Shown here: positions 43,901 to 52,639 of the stretch, one piece after another
Numbering within the stretch: position 1 is the first letter of the stretch
Layout: the number at the start of each line of letters is the position of its first letter
Source of the DNA: Clostridium simiarum
GTDB taxonomy: Bacteria > Bacillota > Clostridia > Clostridiales > Clostridiaceae
Direction of reading: 5' to 3'
Assembly: GCF_018919175.1 (NCBI RefSeq)
Contig: NZ_JAHLQL010000003.1
Location: forward strand, 186,001 to 250,000
Length of the DNA stretch: 64,000 bases
Notes under the pieces: model-generated
The model's database searches: none
What the model saw: only the letters and a program-made list of their open reading frames with translations
What the model was told of the DNA's origin: nothing
Position numbers and translations under genes: made by a program

Positions 43901-44794
43901 CTAATTTAAAGCCTTATCCAAGGATCTATATAAATCTTCTGTTTCACTTACATTCTCATAATTTATAACTATAAGCTTATTATCATTTGTGTATATAGCA
44001 ACAAATGGATCAGTTTTATCCATTATATAAAAATATGCTTCTTTATGATTCACAGCCTTATGCTTCCCCATTATCATTTTGTTAACAGAAGCTCCACCTC
44101 TTCTTCTAATACGGTTTGGAAGATCCTTTTCTAATGACACCTTATTTATTTCTTCCTTATTAACAGTTATGCCCCATTGCCCTTCAATGATTATTTGATT
44201 ATCTATCACATCTACTTCTCTACCTTTGAAAATACTTGGAAAAGTTAAGGTTCTTACAGAGGCAATGATACAAATTCCCACTATAGCTACTCCAAGTACT
44301 TTACCTAATGGCCTTGCAAAGTTAAGAGACAATAGTCTTCCTTCTTCTTTGCTAAATGCCCAAAGAGCTGGATTCTTTTTATTATAATATATAAATCCCA
44401 TAATATAATTTTCATCATCCATAGTTTCATCTTTAATTACAACTTTCCAATTTTCAGTTTCCTTTAAGGCTTTAACTTTTTTGTGTATCTTATAGTAATT
44501 TGCATATATTACCATAATTTCTATGAATACAAATAAGTTTCCTAATACAACAGACCATATTTCAGAAATTCTTAAGGTTAAAACAATATATATTAAAATA
44601 ATAAAAACATAACTTACAGTAAAGTTTCTCCTATATTCTCTTTTTAGTTGTGCCAATTTTTCCTTTTCATTATATCCATAGGGTAATCTAACACCAAAGA
44701 AAATTGATTTCTTTTCAATTTTATAAATAAACAGTGATAAGCAATAAAGAAAAAACAGACTTAAATAGATTGTTATTGTATTCATGTTATACAT
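43901..44794 (-). CDS. membrane protein with DUF5808-like and PH-like regions
   Basis: A 297-residue protein from the ATG at 44792-44794 (GGGAG eight bases upstream; a GTG nine bases earlier overlaps that site). Hydrophobic helices lie near residues ~5-25, 60-80, 85-105 and 170-190. The motif MGFIYYNKKNPALWAFSKEEGR resembles DUF5808. The C-terminal soluble part (NQIIIEGQWGITVNKEEINKV to FVAIYTNDNKLIVINYEN) resembles bacterial PH domains. SdpI-like immunity or permease proteins show similar organisation; function unknown. Confidence 0.6.
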   Translation of the reverse strand: MYNMNTITIYLSLFFLYCLSLFIYKIEKKSIFFGVRLPYGYNEKEKLAQLKREYRRNFTVSYVFIILIYIVLTLRISEIWSVVLGNLFVFIEIMVIYANYYKIHKKVKALKETENWKVVIKDETMDDENYIMGFIYYNKKNPALWAFSKEEGRLLSLNFARPLGKVLGVAIVGICIIASVRTLTFPSIFKGREVDVIDNQIIIEGQWGITVNKEEINKVSLEKDLPNRIRRRGGASVNKMIMGKHKAVNHKEAYFYIMDKTDPFVAIYTNDNKLIVINYENVSETEDLYRSLDKALN

Positions 44795-44961
44795 ATGCCA
44801 CACTCCCTATCTTTTATAAATTCTTAGTTTTTATTAAGTATAAGTAAATCTCCATTTGTAATATCGTTTATTATATTATAAGTTATTATAAACCATGTTT
44901 CAAGATGTATTTCCCATTTTTTACTTTCTCTTTTATTTTTATAACATGTTTACAGTTACAA

Positions 44962-44999
44962 TTAAATAAAAGCTACATACTTTTTCAGTATATAGCTTT
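44962..44999 (-). terminator. terminator of the MarR-family gene
   Basis: AAAGCTACATAC pairs with GTATATAGCTTT (one mismatch) and is followed on the minus strand by TATTTAATT. Confidence 0.75.
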
Positions 45000-45048
45000 G
45001 TTAAAATCCTTTAATATCAAACTACTCTATTTACCTAAATGCTTTAGA

Positions 45049-45573
45049 CTATACAATCTTTTTTAAATCATCTAAAAATTTTAGTATAGTAGTTATTTCT
45101 TCTTGTTTGTAGTTATCTAAAACTTTCATTAATTTTTCTCGTTTTTTTTCATGAAGATATTGATGTAGTTTAAACAAGGCTACACCTTTTTCTGTTAAGT
45201 TATAATAAATTTCTTTTTTATTGTTTTCTATCTTATTTGCTTTAATAATTTCTTTTGAAAGAAGTTTTGAATTTATTTTTGATATACCACCTTTAGTCAT
45301 ATTAAGATCTTTTGATATAAATATACTATTAGGCATGTTATTTTTACCTATACATTCTATAACGTGGAACTCTGATAAGGTTATGCCCTTTATATCCTTA
45401 TCCGTTATTTTACTAAGCTCCTTCTTTATTTCTTCATTATCTTCTTTTATATTTAAAATTTTTTCAATTAAATTTTTTTCTTGATTTTTCTCTGCTTCAT
45501 TTAAATGATTTATAAAAGAAATAACTTTTTCAAATAATTCTTCTAATTTCTCCTCTTTCTCTTCTATTATCAT
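45049..45573 (-). CDS. MarR-family regulator, divergent from the cyclase gene
   Basis: A 174-residue protein from the ATG at 45571-45573 (GGGAGAGTATTT upstream; an in-frame upstream start lacks a site). A charged N-terminal helical extension (~1-60) precedes a winged helix (~65-135, SEFHVIECIGKNNMPNSIFISKDLNMTKGGISKINSKLLSKEII, read in parts) and a C-terminal dimerisation helix. Two strong inverted repeats in the gap to the divergent cyclase gene are probable binding sites, so it likely controls both genes. Confidence 0.85.
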   Translation of the reverse strand: MIIEEKEEKLEELFEKVISFINHLNEAEKNQEKNLIEKILNIKEDNEEIKKELSKITDKDIKGITLSEFHVIECIGKNNMPNSIFISKDLNMTKGGISKINSKLLSKEIIKANKIENNKKEIYYNLTEKGVALFKLHQYLHEKKREKLMKVLDNYKQEEITTILKFLDDLKKIV

Positions 45574-45647
45574 AAATACTCTCCCTTTTAGTTTCTTAGC
45601 TAACAATATATATTATAATTTAAAAAAATTTTTATTCAATAAAACTT

Positions 45648-45710
45648 AAATAGTTTACAAGGAAACCATTTTATGATATTATTAAATAGTTTCCCAGGAA
45701 ACTATTTAAT
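45648..45710. promoter_or_regulatory. two MarR-type operators between divergent genes
   Basis: Site 1 (45648-45671) is AAATAGTTTACAAGGAAACC plus ATTT; site 2 (45681-45710) is a perfect 14-bp inverted repeat ATTAAATAGTTTCC-CA-GGAAACTATTTAAT. Both share AAATAGTTT..GGAAAC and their centres are 36 bp apart. Confidence 0.7.
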
Positions 45711-45730
45711 ATTTAATGGAGGTTTTAAAA

Positions 45731-46309
45731 ATGAAAATTGATTTAACATTAGAAATTGGGAAAGAATTTTTTTCCTCAACTCTTAAAAAAGCAATAAGTG
45801 AAGACAAAGCATTTGGTGCTATAGGTCATATAGGAACTCATTTTGATGTTATGGATAAAGAGTTTCCTCTTGATTATATAAAGAGACGCGGAAAAATATT
45901 TAATGTATCTCACATAAGAAATAATGAGATTTCATTAAAGGATATCAATTTAGATGAAATTAAAGAAAATGACTTTATTATTTTTTATACTGGATACTTA
46001 AAAGAAACAGGCTTTGGAACCGTTGAATATTTAAGAAATTACCCTGAACTTTCTACAGAATTAATTGACCATTTAATAAATAAAAAAATTAGCATAATAG
46101 GTATAGACACAACTGGAGTTAGAAAAGGCTCTGAACATAGACATATAGATCAATATTGTGCAGATAACAATGTATTTATTGTTGAAAATATGAATAATCT
46201 TGATTTATTATGGTCAGAAGCTAAGGGTACCTCTTTTACTATGTACACTTTTCCTCTTAATATAAAAGGTGTAACAGGCCTTACCTCTAGAGTTATAGCT
46301 GAACTCTAG
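45731..46309 (+). CDS. cyclase-family (kynurenine formamidase-like) metal hydrolase
   Basis: A 192-residue protein from the ATG at 45731 (GGAGG eight bases upstream; an ATG at 45716 precedes that site). It starts MKIDLTLEIGKEFFSS. The metal-binding HIGTHFDVMDKEFP (HxGTHxD) matches the cyclase/formamidase family, and IGIDTTGVRKGSEHRHIDQYCADN holds the conserved distal His residues. Members hydrolyse amides or cyclic compounds with Zn or Mn; substrate unknown. Divergent from a MarR regulator with twin operators. Confidence 0.88.
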   Translation: MKIDLTLEIGKEFFSSTLKKAISEDKAFGAIGHIGTHFDVMDKEFPLDYIKRRGKIFNVSHIRNNEISLKDINLDEIKENDFIIFYTGYLKETGFGTVEYLRNYPELSTELIDHLINKKISIIGIDTTGVRKGSEHRHIDQYCADNNVFIVENMNNLDLLWSEAKGTSFTMYTFPLNIKGVTGLTSRVIAEL

Positions 46310-46404
46310 AACATATAATGGCATAATTTTGTGTGACTAAATATTAGATACTTTCTTTTGATAATAATTTGTATAAAAATACATCATTTTGTTATTATCT
46401 AAAT

Positions 46405-46455
46405 AATAATTAAGGAGAATCTCAAGATAGTGGGACTCTCCTTAATTATTTTTAT
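46405..46455. terminator. bidirectional terminator
   Basis: AATAATTAAGGAGA / TCTCCTTAATTATT perfect 14-bp stem followed by TTTATTTAC, between the convergent cyclase and nitroreductase genes. Confidence 0.82.
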
Positions 46456-46477
46456 TTACTTTAAAACTTAGATTAAA

Positions 46478-46996
46478 TTAAAAATGATTATATGAAACAG
46501 TTTGTGAAAGGTCTTTTCTTTTCAAATGATTAGGATTAGGTTTTGCATCTTTACCTGGGTAGCCTATTGGGAAAATACATACTGGTTCAAAATTTGATGG
46601 TATATTAAAAGCATTAACAATAGCAATTGGATCAAAATGTCCAACCCATGTTGTACCCAATCCAAGTTCAGTGGCTTGTAGCATCATATGTGTAGCAACA
46701 ATGCTTGCATCAATATCAGCATGGACTTTTCCATCATAAGTACGCTTCCAAGCTTCATCTTTGTCAGCACATACAAGTAAAGCCATAGGCGCATTAAAGT
46801 GACAACTTGTACATTCTTTTAGTTTAACAAGTGCCTCATCACTTTCAATTACTAAAATTCTTTGAGGTTGGTAGTTTACAGCAGTAGGAGCTAACTGTCC
46901 AGCTTTTAAAATTAAATCTAGTTTTTCTTGTTCAACCTTTCTACCATCAAAACTTCTTAAAGAATATCTTTCCTTTGCTAATTCTATAAAGTTCAT
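46478..46996 (-). CDS. nitroreductase-family flavoprotein
   Basis: A 172-residue protein from the ATG at 46994-46996 (AAGGAGGTTTTT upstream), starting MNFIELAKERYSLRSFDGR. It has the FMN-phosphate RYSLR motif, GQLAPTAVNYQPQRILVI, ATHMMLQATELGLGTTWVGHF and IFPIGYPGKDAKPNPNHLKR. It is a small NAD(P)H-dependent nitroreductase of unknown substrate, divergent from an HxlR-family regulator that probably controls it. Confidence 0.88.
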   Translation of the reverse strand: MNFIELAKERYSLRSFDGRKVEQEKLDLILKAGQLAPTAVNYQPQRILVIESDEALVKLKECTSCHFNAPMALLVCADKDEAWKRTYDGKVHADIDASIVATHMMLQATELGLGTTWVGHFDPIAIVNAFNIPSNFEPVCIFPIGYPGKDAKPNPNHLKRKDLSQTVSYNHF

Positions 46997-47122
46997 AAAA
47001 ACCTCCTTAAATAGAATATTTATCATTTATTTTCTTTCTAGTTTATATTATAATAGGCTTAAAACAAAAAGAAAGTATGCACTTTTTTGTAGTATACTTA
47101 CCGTTAGGAGAGTGTAAATTAA

Positions 47123-47455
47123 ATGGATACATTATGTCGCAATAAACAAGCCCCTTTTGAATATACTCTTGCTATTATTAGTGGTAAATGGAAAATGAAA
47201 ATAATCTATGAGTTAGCTTGTGAACATACTTTACGATACAGTGAACTTAAACGCAATATTTCCTTTATCACTCATAAAATGTTAAGTAGCCAACTTAAGG
47301 AATTAGAAAATGATGGACTTATTATTCGCAAAGAGTATCCCCAAATTCCACCTAAAGTAGAATATTCTTTATCCGAAAAAGGTTTATCACTAGTTCCGTT
47401 AATTAGTGAAATGTGTAAATGGGGTAAAAAACATCAATGCATAAACAATGTATGA
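47123..47455 (+). CDS. HxlR-family transcriptional regulator
   Basis: A 110-residue winged-helix protein. It contains CPFEYTLAIISGKWKMKIIY-like sequence (here QAPFEYTLAIISGKWKMKII), LRYSELKRNISFITHKMLSSQLKELENDGLIIRKEYPQIPPKVEYSLSEKG (read in parts), and a C-terminal helix. HxlR regulators respond to aldehydes, quinones or thiol stress. Divergent from the nitroreductase gene, its likely target. ATG after AGGAGAGTGTAAATTAA. Confidence 0.9.
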   Translation: MDTLCRNKQAPFEYTLAIISGKWKMKIIYELACEHTLRYSELKRNISFITHKMLSSQLKELENDGLIIRKEYPQIPPKVEYSLSEKGLSLVPLISEMCKWGKKHQCINNV

Positions 47456-47586
47456 TTTATATATGGAATTAATCCATTGTTAAAATAGTATTAGTATTAT
47501 AATTAATATGCAATATTATAAAATTTAGCATTCTAACTTAGAGATTATATAATAATCATGAATAGTAGATATAAGAGGGTAAATAT

Positions 47587-48474
47587 CTAATCCTTAATAA
47601 GTTGGATAAACTCCTGTGCTGCTGTAGACATAGGAATATCCTTCTTTGTTGCTATTCCAAGAATTCTTTCAGGAATTTTTTCCTTAATAGAAACTTCATA
47701 TAACTGTTTTTGCTCCAGTTCCCTTTGAACATAATCTCTTATAATACAGGAAATTCCTAATCCTTTTTTAGCAAATTCAATCATTAATTCCATATTACTT
47801 AACTCTATTTGTGGCAATACTGTTAATCCATGTGAAATAACATAATTATCTATATAATCTCTGGTGTTTCCACCTTTTTCCAGGAGAATGATAGGATAAT
47901 TATCAACCAAATTCTTTAATGACATCTGTTTTTCGCAAATATACTTGTATTTTTCGCCTACCACAAAACAGTCTTGTATTTTAAATGTTTTGATAATATT
48001 AAGGGAAGCAAGATTCTCTATATTCATATTTAAAATCCCTATATCTATCTCACCGGACTCTAATGCTTTTACTATATCATAGCTTGACTTATCCTTAACA
48101 TAAATCTTTATTTTTGGATGATTTAAATTATATGTTTCTATATATTTCATCAGATAGTATTTACATACTGCACTGCATACAGCTATTCTTACCTGACCTA
48201 GATTAAGATTTTTTAGTTCTAAAAATTTTCTTTCTGCTGTCTGCATCAGACCATAACCCTGCTCTATATATTTGAATAATACCTCACCCTCTAAGGTAAG
48301 AGAAACTCCTCTTGGAGTCCTATAAAACAATTGTCCTCCTAATTTTCCCTCTAATAATTTTATAGATTGACTAACTGCTGGCTGTGATGTAAAAAGTTCT
48401 TTTGCCGCTTTAGATATACTTCCTAATTTGGCAGTAGTATAAAAAATTCTGTAAAGTTCAAGATTAATATGCAT
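47587..48474 (-). CDS. LysR-family transcriptional regulator
   Basis: A 295-residue protein. It has an N-terminal LysR helix-turn-helix (~1-60, IFYTTAKLGSISKAAKELFTSQPAVSQSIKLLEGKLGGQLFYR, read in parts) and a C-terminal effector domain (~90-290). LysR regulators usually control a divergent gene. Here the divergent position holds only the C-terminal remnant of a YdcZ-type transporter, followed by an intact LOG-family gene. ATG after ATAGGAGGTATACTAAATTTT-like leader. Confidence 0.9.
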   Translation of the reverse strand: MHINLELYRIFYTTAKLGSISKAAKELFTSQPAVSQSIKLLEGKLGGQLFYRTPRGVSLTLEGEVLFKYIEQGYGLMQTAERKFLELKNLNLGQVRIAVCSAVCKYYLMKYIETYNLNHPKIKIYVKDKSSYDIVKALESGEIDIGILNMNIENLASLNIIKTFKIQDCFVVGEKYKYICEKQMSLKNLVDNYPIILLEKGGNTRDYIDNYVISHGLTVLPQIELSNMELMIEFAKKGLGISCIIRDYVQRELEQKQLYEVSIKEKIPERILGIATKKDIPMSTAAQEFIQLIKD

Positions 48475-48557
48475 ATAAAAATTTAGTATACCTCCTATAT
48501 TAAATATCGATTTTACTTATACCATCATATTAATTATAATTTCTTTATGAAAGTTAA

Positions 48558-48719
48558 TCAACAGCTGAGCTTACTCTTGTTATATGTGGACAAATAATCC
48601 TTTCTGTTATATTTGACCATTTTGGATTATTAGGCAGTAAAATTCATTTACTAACTCCACTAAGAGCTCTAGGGATTATTTTATTAATCTTAGGCGTTTA
48701 TATTATTCAAACTTATTAA
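48558..48719 (+). pseudogene. C-terminal remnant of a YdcZ-type (DUF606) transporter
   Basis: A 53-codon stretch open from just after a stop codon at 48555 to a TAA at 48717. It reads ELTLVICGQIILSVIFDHFG, then LLGSKIHLLTPLRALGIILL, then ILGVYIIQTY. This matches the end of the intact protein encoded at 23526-23948 (LGQLVLSILIDHFGLF..LIGLLFISLGIVIMLIY). There is no start codon with a ribosome-binding site, and upstream DNA does not continue the protein, so it is a decayed gene next to the LysR regulator. Confidence 0.75.
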
Positions 48720-48776
48720 TTAGAGATTTATATTTAAATCTTAATCCATAAAACATCATTATAGGAGGTAATATTT

Positions 48777-49361
48777 ATGAAAAGAATTTGTGTTTATTCT
48801 GGCTCTAATCTAGGTTCCCGTCCAGAATATAAAGAAAGTGCTAAACTGCTTGGTAAAATATTAGCTGAAAACAAGATTGAATTAGTATATGGCGGTTCAA
48901 GAATAGGTCTTATGGGTGAACTATCAAATGAAGTTTTAAGAAATAACGGAAAAGTTATTGGTGTTATGCCCAAAGGACTTTTCTCAGGTGAAATGGTTCA
49001 TGAGAATTTAACTAAACTTATTGAAGTTGAAAACATGCATGAAAGAAAACAAACTATGGCTGAACTTTCTGATGGATTTATAGCCCTTCCTGGGGGACTG
49101 GGTACTTTTGAAGAACTATTTGAAGTACTTAGTTGGGCTCAGCTTGGTATTCATAAAAAACCTATTGGCATATTAAATATATCAAATTTCTTTGACCCAC
49201 TTTTACATATGATTCAAAATACTTGTACTGAAGGTTTTATGAATGAATCAAATATTAAGCTTATTTCAATTTCTGATAAGCCTTCACTATTAATAGAAAA
49301 GATGAAAACCTACACCCCACCTGTAATGGAAAATAAATGGCGTGAATTACCTTGTAAATAA
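48777..49361 (+). CDS. LOG-family protein (TIGR00730; nucleotide 5'-monophosphate phosphoribohydrolase type)
   Basis: A 194-residue Rossmann-fold protein. It has the family signature GGSRIGLMGE and PGGLGTFEELFEVLSWAQLGIHKKP (the PGGxGTxxE catalytic/substrate motif, ~100-110). Relatives release the base from N6-modified AMP (cytokinin activation) or cleave nucleoside monophosphates. ATG after TATAGGAGGTAATATTT. A terminator follows. The physiological substrate in clostridia is not established. Confidence 0.9.
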   Translation: MKRICVYSGSNLGSRPEYKESAKLLGKILAENKIELVYGGSRIGLMGELSNEVLRNNGKVIGVMPKGLFSGEMVHENLTKLIEVENMHERKQTMAELSDGFIALPGGLGTFEELFEVLSWAQLGIHKKPIGILNISNFFDPLLHMIQNTCTEGFMNESNIKLISISDKPSLLIEKMKTYTPPVMENKWRELPCK

Positions 49362-49396
49362 CCTTATTTTCTATTAAATATACTTACAAGAAAAAT

Positions 49397-49444
49397 ATAG
49401 ACAGTTGACTATTATATGTAGTTTAAGTCAACTGTCTATTTCTT
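49397..49444 (+). terminator. terminator of the LOG-family gene
   Basis: ATAGACAGTTGACT / AGTCAACTGTCTAT perfect 14-bp stem followed by TTCTTATAATT. Confidence 0.82.
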
Positions 49445-49569
49445 ATAATTCCACTTATATACTTATTGTAAATAAAAGAGGATAAGGCGAGGTCCTATCA
49501 CCTAGAAATTCTCCCTCATTCTTGTTTGTAGAAAATTCTTCATCTTTAGCTTCCTCTATTTTTATTAAT

Positions 49570-50040
49570 TTATAATTCCTTTATGTACCATGCATCGCAA
49601 GCATAATGTTCAGTTTCAATTAAAGGTTTTTCTAATTGAATAAACCCATATTTTTTATAGAACTTATTGGCTGCAACCATATTACTAAAGGTTTCTAGGT
49701 AACATTTTTTATAATGCTTTTTTGCAAACTCTAAAGAAATTTTCATTAATTCATTTGCGATTCCAGTACCTCTTACCTCTTTTAAAGAATACATTTTCTG
49801 TAACTCACAGATATCTTCTTTATTATCAAGTGGTCCAATACCACAACCAGCTACTATTTTGTTATTTTCTTCAACTACCCAGTATTTAGATTTTTCATTT
49901 TGGTAGACTTGATAAAAGCATCCTAAATTAGGATCAGACCAGGCGCAACCAGGTTTATCTGCTCCAAATTCTATTAAACAAGTTCTAATAAGTAACTCTA
50001 CTTGTTCATTATCTTTTTCTTCTATTTCTCTTATTATCAT
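49570..50040 (-). CDS. GNAT-family N-acetyltransferase
   Basis: A 156-residue GNAT-fold protein: IREIEEKDNEQVELLIRTCL, YWVVEENNKIVAGCGIGPL, ELQKMYSLKEVRGTGIANELM (acetyl-CoA pyrophosphate-binding R/QxxGxG/A loop), and AANKFYKKYGFIQL. The Gly-x-Gly-x-Ala loop here is RGTGIA. The acyl acceptor is unknown. ATG after TATGGAGGTGCTTC. Stands alone. Confidence 0.88.
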   Translation of the reverse strand: MIIREIEEKDNEQVELLIRTCLIEFGADKPGCAWSDPNLGCFYQVYQNEKSKYWVVEENNKIVAGCGIGPLDNKEDICELQKMYSLKEVRGTGIANELMKISLEFAKKHYKKCYLETFSNMVAANKFYKKYGFIQLEKPLIETEHYACDAWYIKEL

Positions 50041-50209
50041 GAAGCACCTCCATATATCACTATAAAATTATAATGAGGCTATTATAGCATGTTTTGTTCA
50101 AATTCCAAAAAATATTTAGTTTGTATCATCTTTATCAATTTATTTTAGCTCTTATCTCAGTTAGTGAAGGTATTATTTTTTTTAAGGAATAGCTTGAGAT
50201 AAATTCTAA

Positions 50210-51631
50210 TTAAGAGGTAAACCATGCACGGTTAAGTGCTTTTACACCTTCAATAATATCATTTTCATCCATGGCACCGAAGCCAAGTAAAACCATATTA
50301 TTAGGGTATTTTTCTAATCTCGTCCAGTAGGTTGATACTGGATACACTTTAACATCATAATTTTTAGCTTTTTTTATCATTTCTTCCTCACATAATCCAT
50401 TATTCACCTGCAATAGAATGTGTAAACCTGCATTTTTACCATGAATAACAACCTTATCCCCCATTAACTCATGAATTGTATGAACTAATATGTCATGTTT
50501 TTTTTTGTTTGAAAGGCATATTTTTCGTAAATGTCTTTCCCAATAGCCTAAATTCATAAATTGTTGAATTATTTTTTGTTCAATTAATGGAACAGATGCT
50601 TGGTACCTATTGAAAAATTTATCATATATCACTAACCATGATTGTGGTAATACCATATAATTTAAGCGTAAACTGGGTGACAAGGACTTTGAAAATGTAC
50701 CCATATATATAACATAATCTTTGGAATCAATTCCTTGTATTGATGGAATAGGTTTTGAATTGTATCGTAACTCACTATCATAATCATCTTCAATTATAAC
50801 TCCATTTTTTCTTACAGCCCAATCTAAGAGCTTCAATCTTTTTTGAATTGGCATCACTGAACCAGTTGGAAATTGGTGTGAAGGTGTTACATACACTATT
50901 TTTGCAGAACTATCTTCCAATTCTTCAAGGCTAATACCATCATTTTCTAAACTAATAGGAACAATCTTGTATCCGTTATTAATAAATATGTCTCTTGCAG
51001 CAATGTATCCTGGATCCTCTATGGCTATTTTGTTAAAATGTTGTCTAAATAGTTGACATATTAAGCTTAAACTATATTCACTACCTGAAGAAATAATAAT
51101 TTGTTCAGGATTACAATATACACCTCTTGATTTATTTAAATATTTCATAATTTCTATTTGTAATTCTAGTTCACCCTTACTGCTATTATATGACACCATA
51201 TTCTCAGAACTCAAAGATGCTAAGCATTTATTTGAGACTTTCCTCCATAAACGCAACGGAAAATCAGAAGCACTTAGGGTTCCATATTGAAAATTATATT
51301 TATAATTTTCATCATGAGTCACTTTAAGTAATGTTTTTTTATCTTTTTCAATATTCTTAAAATCTTCTCTCTTTAATTTTGAGATTATACTACTATCTAA
51401 TTTTTCAACAATAAACCCGCTACCTGCTTTGCTTTTAACATATCCTTCAGAATACAGCTGTAAATAAGCACTTTCAACTGTATTTCTGCTAACATTTAAT
51501 GTTGCTGAAAGAGCTCTAGTAGAGGGCAGTTTACTGCCTTCAGAAATTTGTTCGGAAATTATTTCTTCTTTTATCTGTTCGTAAATTTGTAAATATAGTG
51601 GAACTTTTGAATCATTATGTACAACAATCAT
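50210..51631 (-). CDS. MocR/PdxR-family regulator (GntR HTH fused to aminotransferase-like domain)
   Basis: A 473-residue protein from the ATG at 51629-51631, after AAGGAAAGGGG. It has a GntR winged helix at ~1-75 (PLYLQIYEQIKEEIISEQ, KLPSTRALSATLNVSRNTVESAYLQL). A fold-type I aminotransferase domain (~120-470) follows, with the PLP-lysine in YMGTFSKSLSPSLRL and DDYDSELRY. MocR/PdxR proteins sense PLP or its precursors and usually control vitamin B6 or related genes. The PPOX-family gene 420 bp away on the other strand is a plausible target. Confidence 0.9.
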   Translation of the reverse strand: MIVVHNDSKVPLYLQIYEQIKEEIISEQISEGSKLPSTRALSATLNVSRNTVESAYLQLYSEGYVKSKAGSGFIVEKLDSSIISKLKREDFKNIEKDKKTLLKVTHDENYKYNFQYGTLSASDFPLRLWRKVSNKCLASLSSENMVSYNSSKGELELQIEIMKYLNKSRGVYCNPEQIIISSGSEYSLSLICQLFRQHFNKIAIEDPGYIAARDIFINNGYKIVPISLENDGISLEELEDSSAKIVYVTPSHQFPTGSVMPIQKRLKLLDWAVRKNGVIIEDDYDSELRYNSKPIPSIQGIDSKDYVIYMGTFSKSLSPSLRLNYMVLPQSWLVIYDKFFNRYQASVPLIEQKIIQQFMNLGYWERHLRKICLSNKKKHDILVHTIHELMGDKVVIHGKNAGLHILLQVNNGLCEEEMIKKAKNYDVKVYPVSTYWTRLEKYPNNMVLLGFGAMDENDIIEGVKALNRAWFTS

Positions 51632-51749
51632 GATAAAAACCCCTTTCCTTATAAACTGTATCCTATAAAGCAAAGAAAATTGGCACTTTTAATAACTCCA
51701 CATTGATTGTATTATTGTCTTATTGAAAAGTCAATAAATCATACTTAGG

Positions 51750-52004
51750 ATGGGAATTGCTATAAAATTAGAGCATCTTTCTAAAAAATTAAGAGTTAAA
51801 AATAATATAGATAAAGATAAAGTTATCATACACTTATCTTCTTGTATGAAAAAAGACAATAATCATTATGATAGATGCTCCCATCTGGATTATATTAAAA
51901 ATATTTTATTTAAAAAAGGTTATGAAAATATTATAGAGAGATCTTTTCTAGCTAAAAGTGTAGAAAGAAAAAAAGATAAGGATATCTATAAGTTTTATGC
52001 CTAA
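51750..52004 (+). pseudogene. fragment of a CGGC-domain protein
   Basis: An 84-codon frame reading IHLSSCMKKDNNHYDRCSHL, then DYIKNILFKKGYENIIERSF. This looks like the C-terminal half of CGGC-domain proteins (HLSSC..H..C.hleyIk), which normally have ~120-130 residues and an N-terminal CGGC segment that is missing here. The start codon has no ribosome-binding site. I judge it a truncated remnant; a short functional protein cannot be excluded. Confidence 0.55.
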
Positions 52005-52051
52005 TGTAAATAATATGAAATTTAATTATAGAATTTTAAGGAGGAATATAA

Positions 52052-52423
52052 ATGTTAAATGAAAAATTACTTGAGGTTATTTCTCATGAAGGAGCGGTGG
52101 CTATTGCGTCTTGTAGTAATAACGAAGTTCACCTAGTTAATACTTGGAATTCATTTATTAATGTCACTGAAGATGGTAGATTATTAATACCAGCTGCTGG
52201 AATGCGTAGAACACAAAAAAATGTGGAATTAAACAATAAAGTTAAGGTTACTATATGTAGCAAAGATGTTATGGGATATAAACTCCTTGGAACTGGATTC
52301 TTAATTCAAGGAACAGCAAAATTTCTTGAATCAGGTTTAGAATTTGATATGATGAAGGAAAAATTTACTTTTCTCAGTAGAGTATTAGAGATAACAGTTA
52401 CATCTGCACAGCAAACACTTTAA
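52052..52423 (+). CDS. pyridoxamine 5'-phosphate oxidase-family FMN-binding protein
   Basis: A 123-residue split-barrel protein: EVISHEGAVAIASCSNNEVHLVNTW, GRLLIPAAGMRRTQKNVELNNKVKVTI, and YKLLGTGFLIQGTAKFLESG. It is a small flavin-binding PPOX-like protein. Enzymatic pyridoxamine phosphate oxidase activity is not implied by this subfamily. ATG after AAGGAGGAATATAA. MocR/PdxR-type regulator upstream suggests B6-linked control. Confidence 0.82.
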   Translation: MLNEKLLEVISHEGAVAIASCSNNEVHLVNTWNSFINVTEDGRLLIPAAGMRRTQKNVELNNKVKVTICSKDVMGYKLLGTGFLIQGTAKFLESGLEFDMMKEKFTFLSRVLEITVTSAQQTL

Positions 52424-52501
52424 ATATTCCCATATGAAACTCTCTCTAATAACCACTTTTTATTTCATTAAATCATACTTTTGATAATATAGAAGTAATT
52501 T

Positions 52502-52552
52502 TAAGCCACCTTTATAGTTAATTTATTTTATACTATAAAGGGTGGCTTTTAT
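52502..52552. terminator. terminator between convergent genes
   Basis: AAGCCACCTTTATAGT pairs with ACTATAAAGGGTGGCTT (one bulge), followed by TTATGGTTTT. Confidence 0.8.
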
Positions 52553-52639
52553 GGTTTTCAAAATATTTTTGTAAAAATTTAATTTATTAATATAGATGTT
52601 ATATGTCCTTAGATCAGCTTAATAAATGCACCAAGAATA

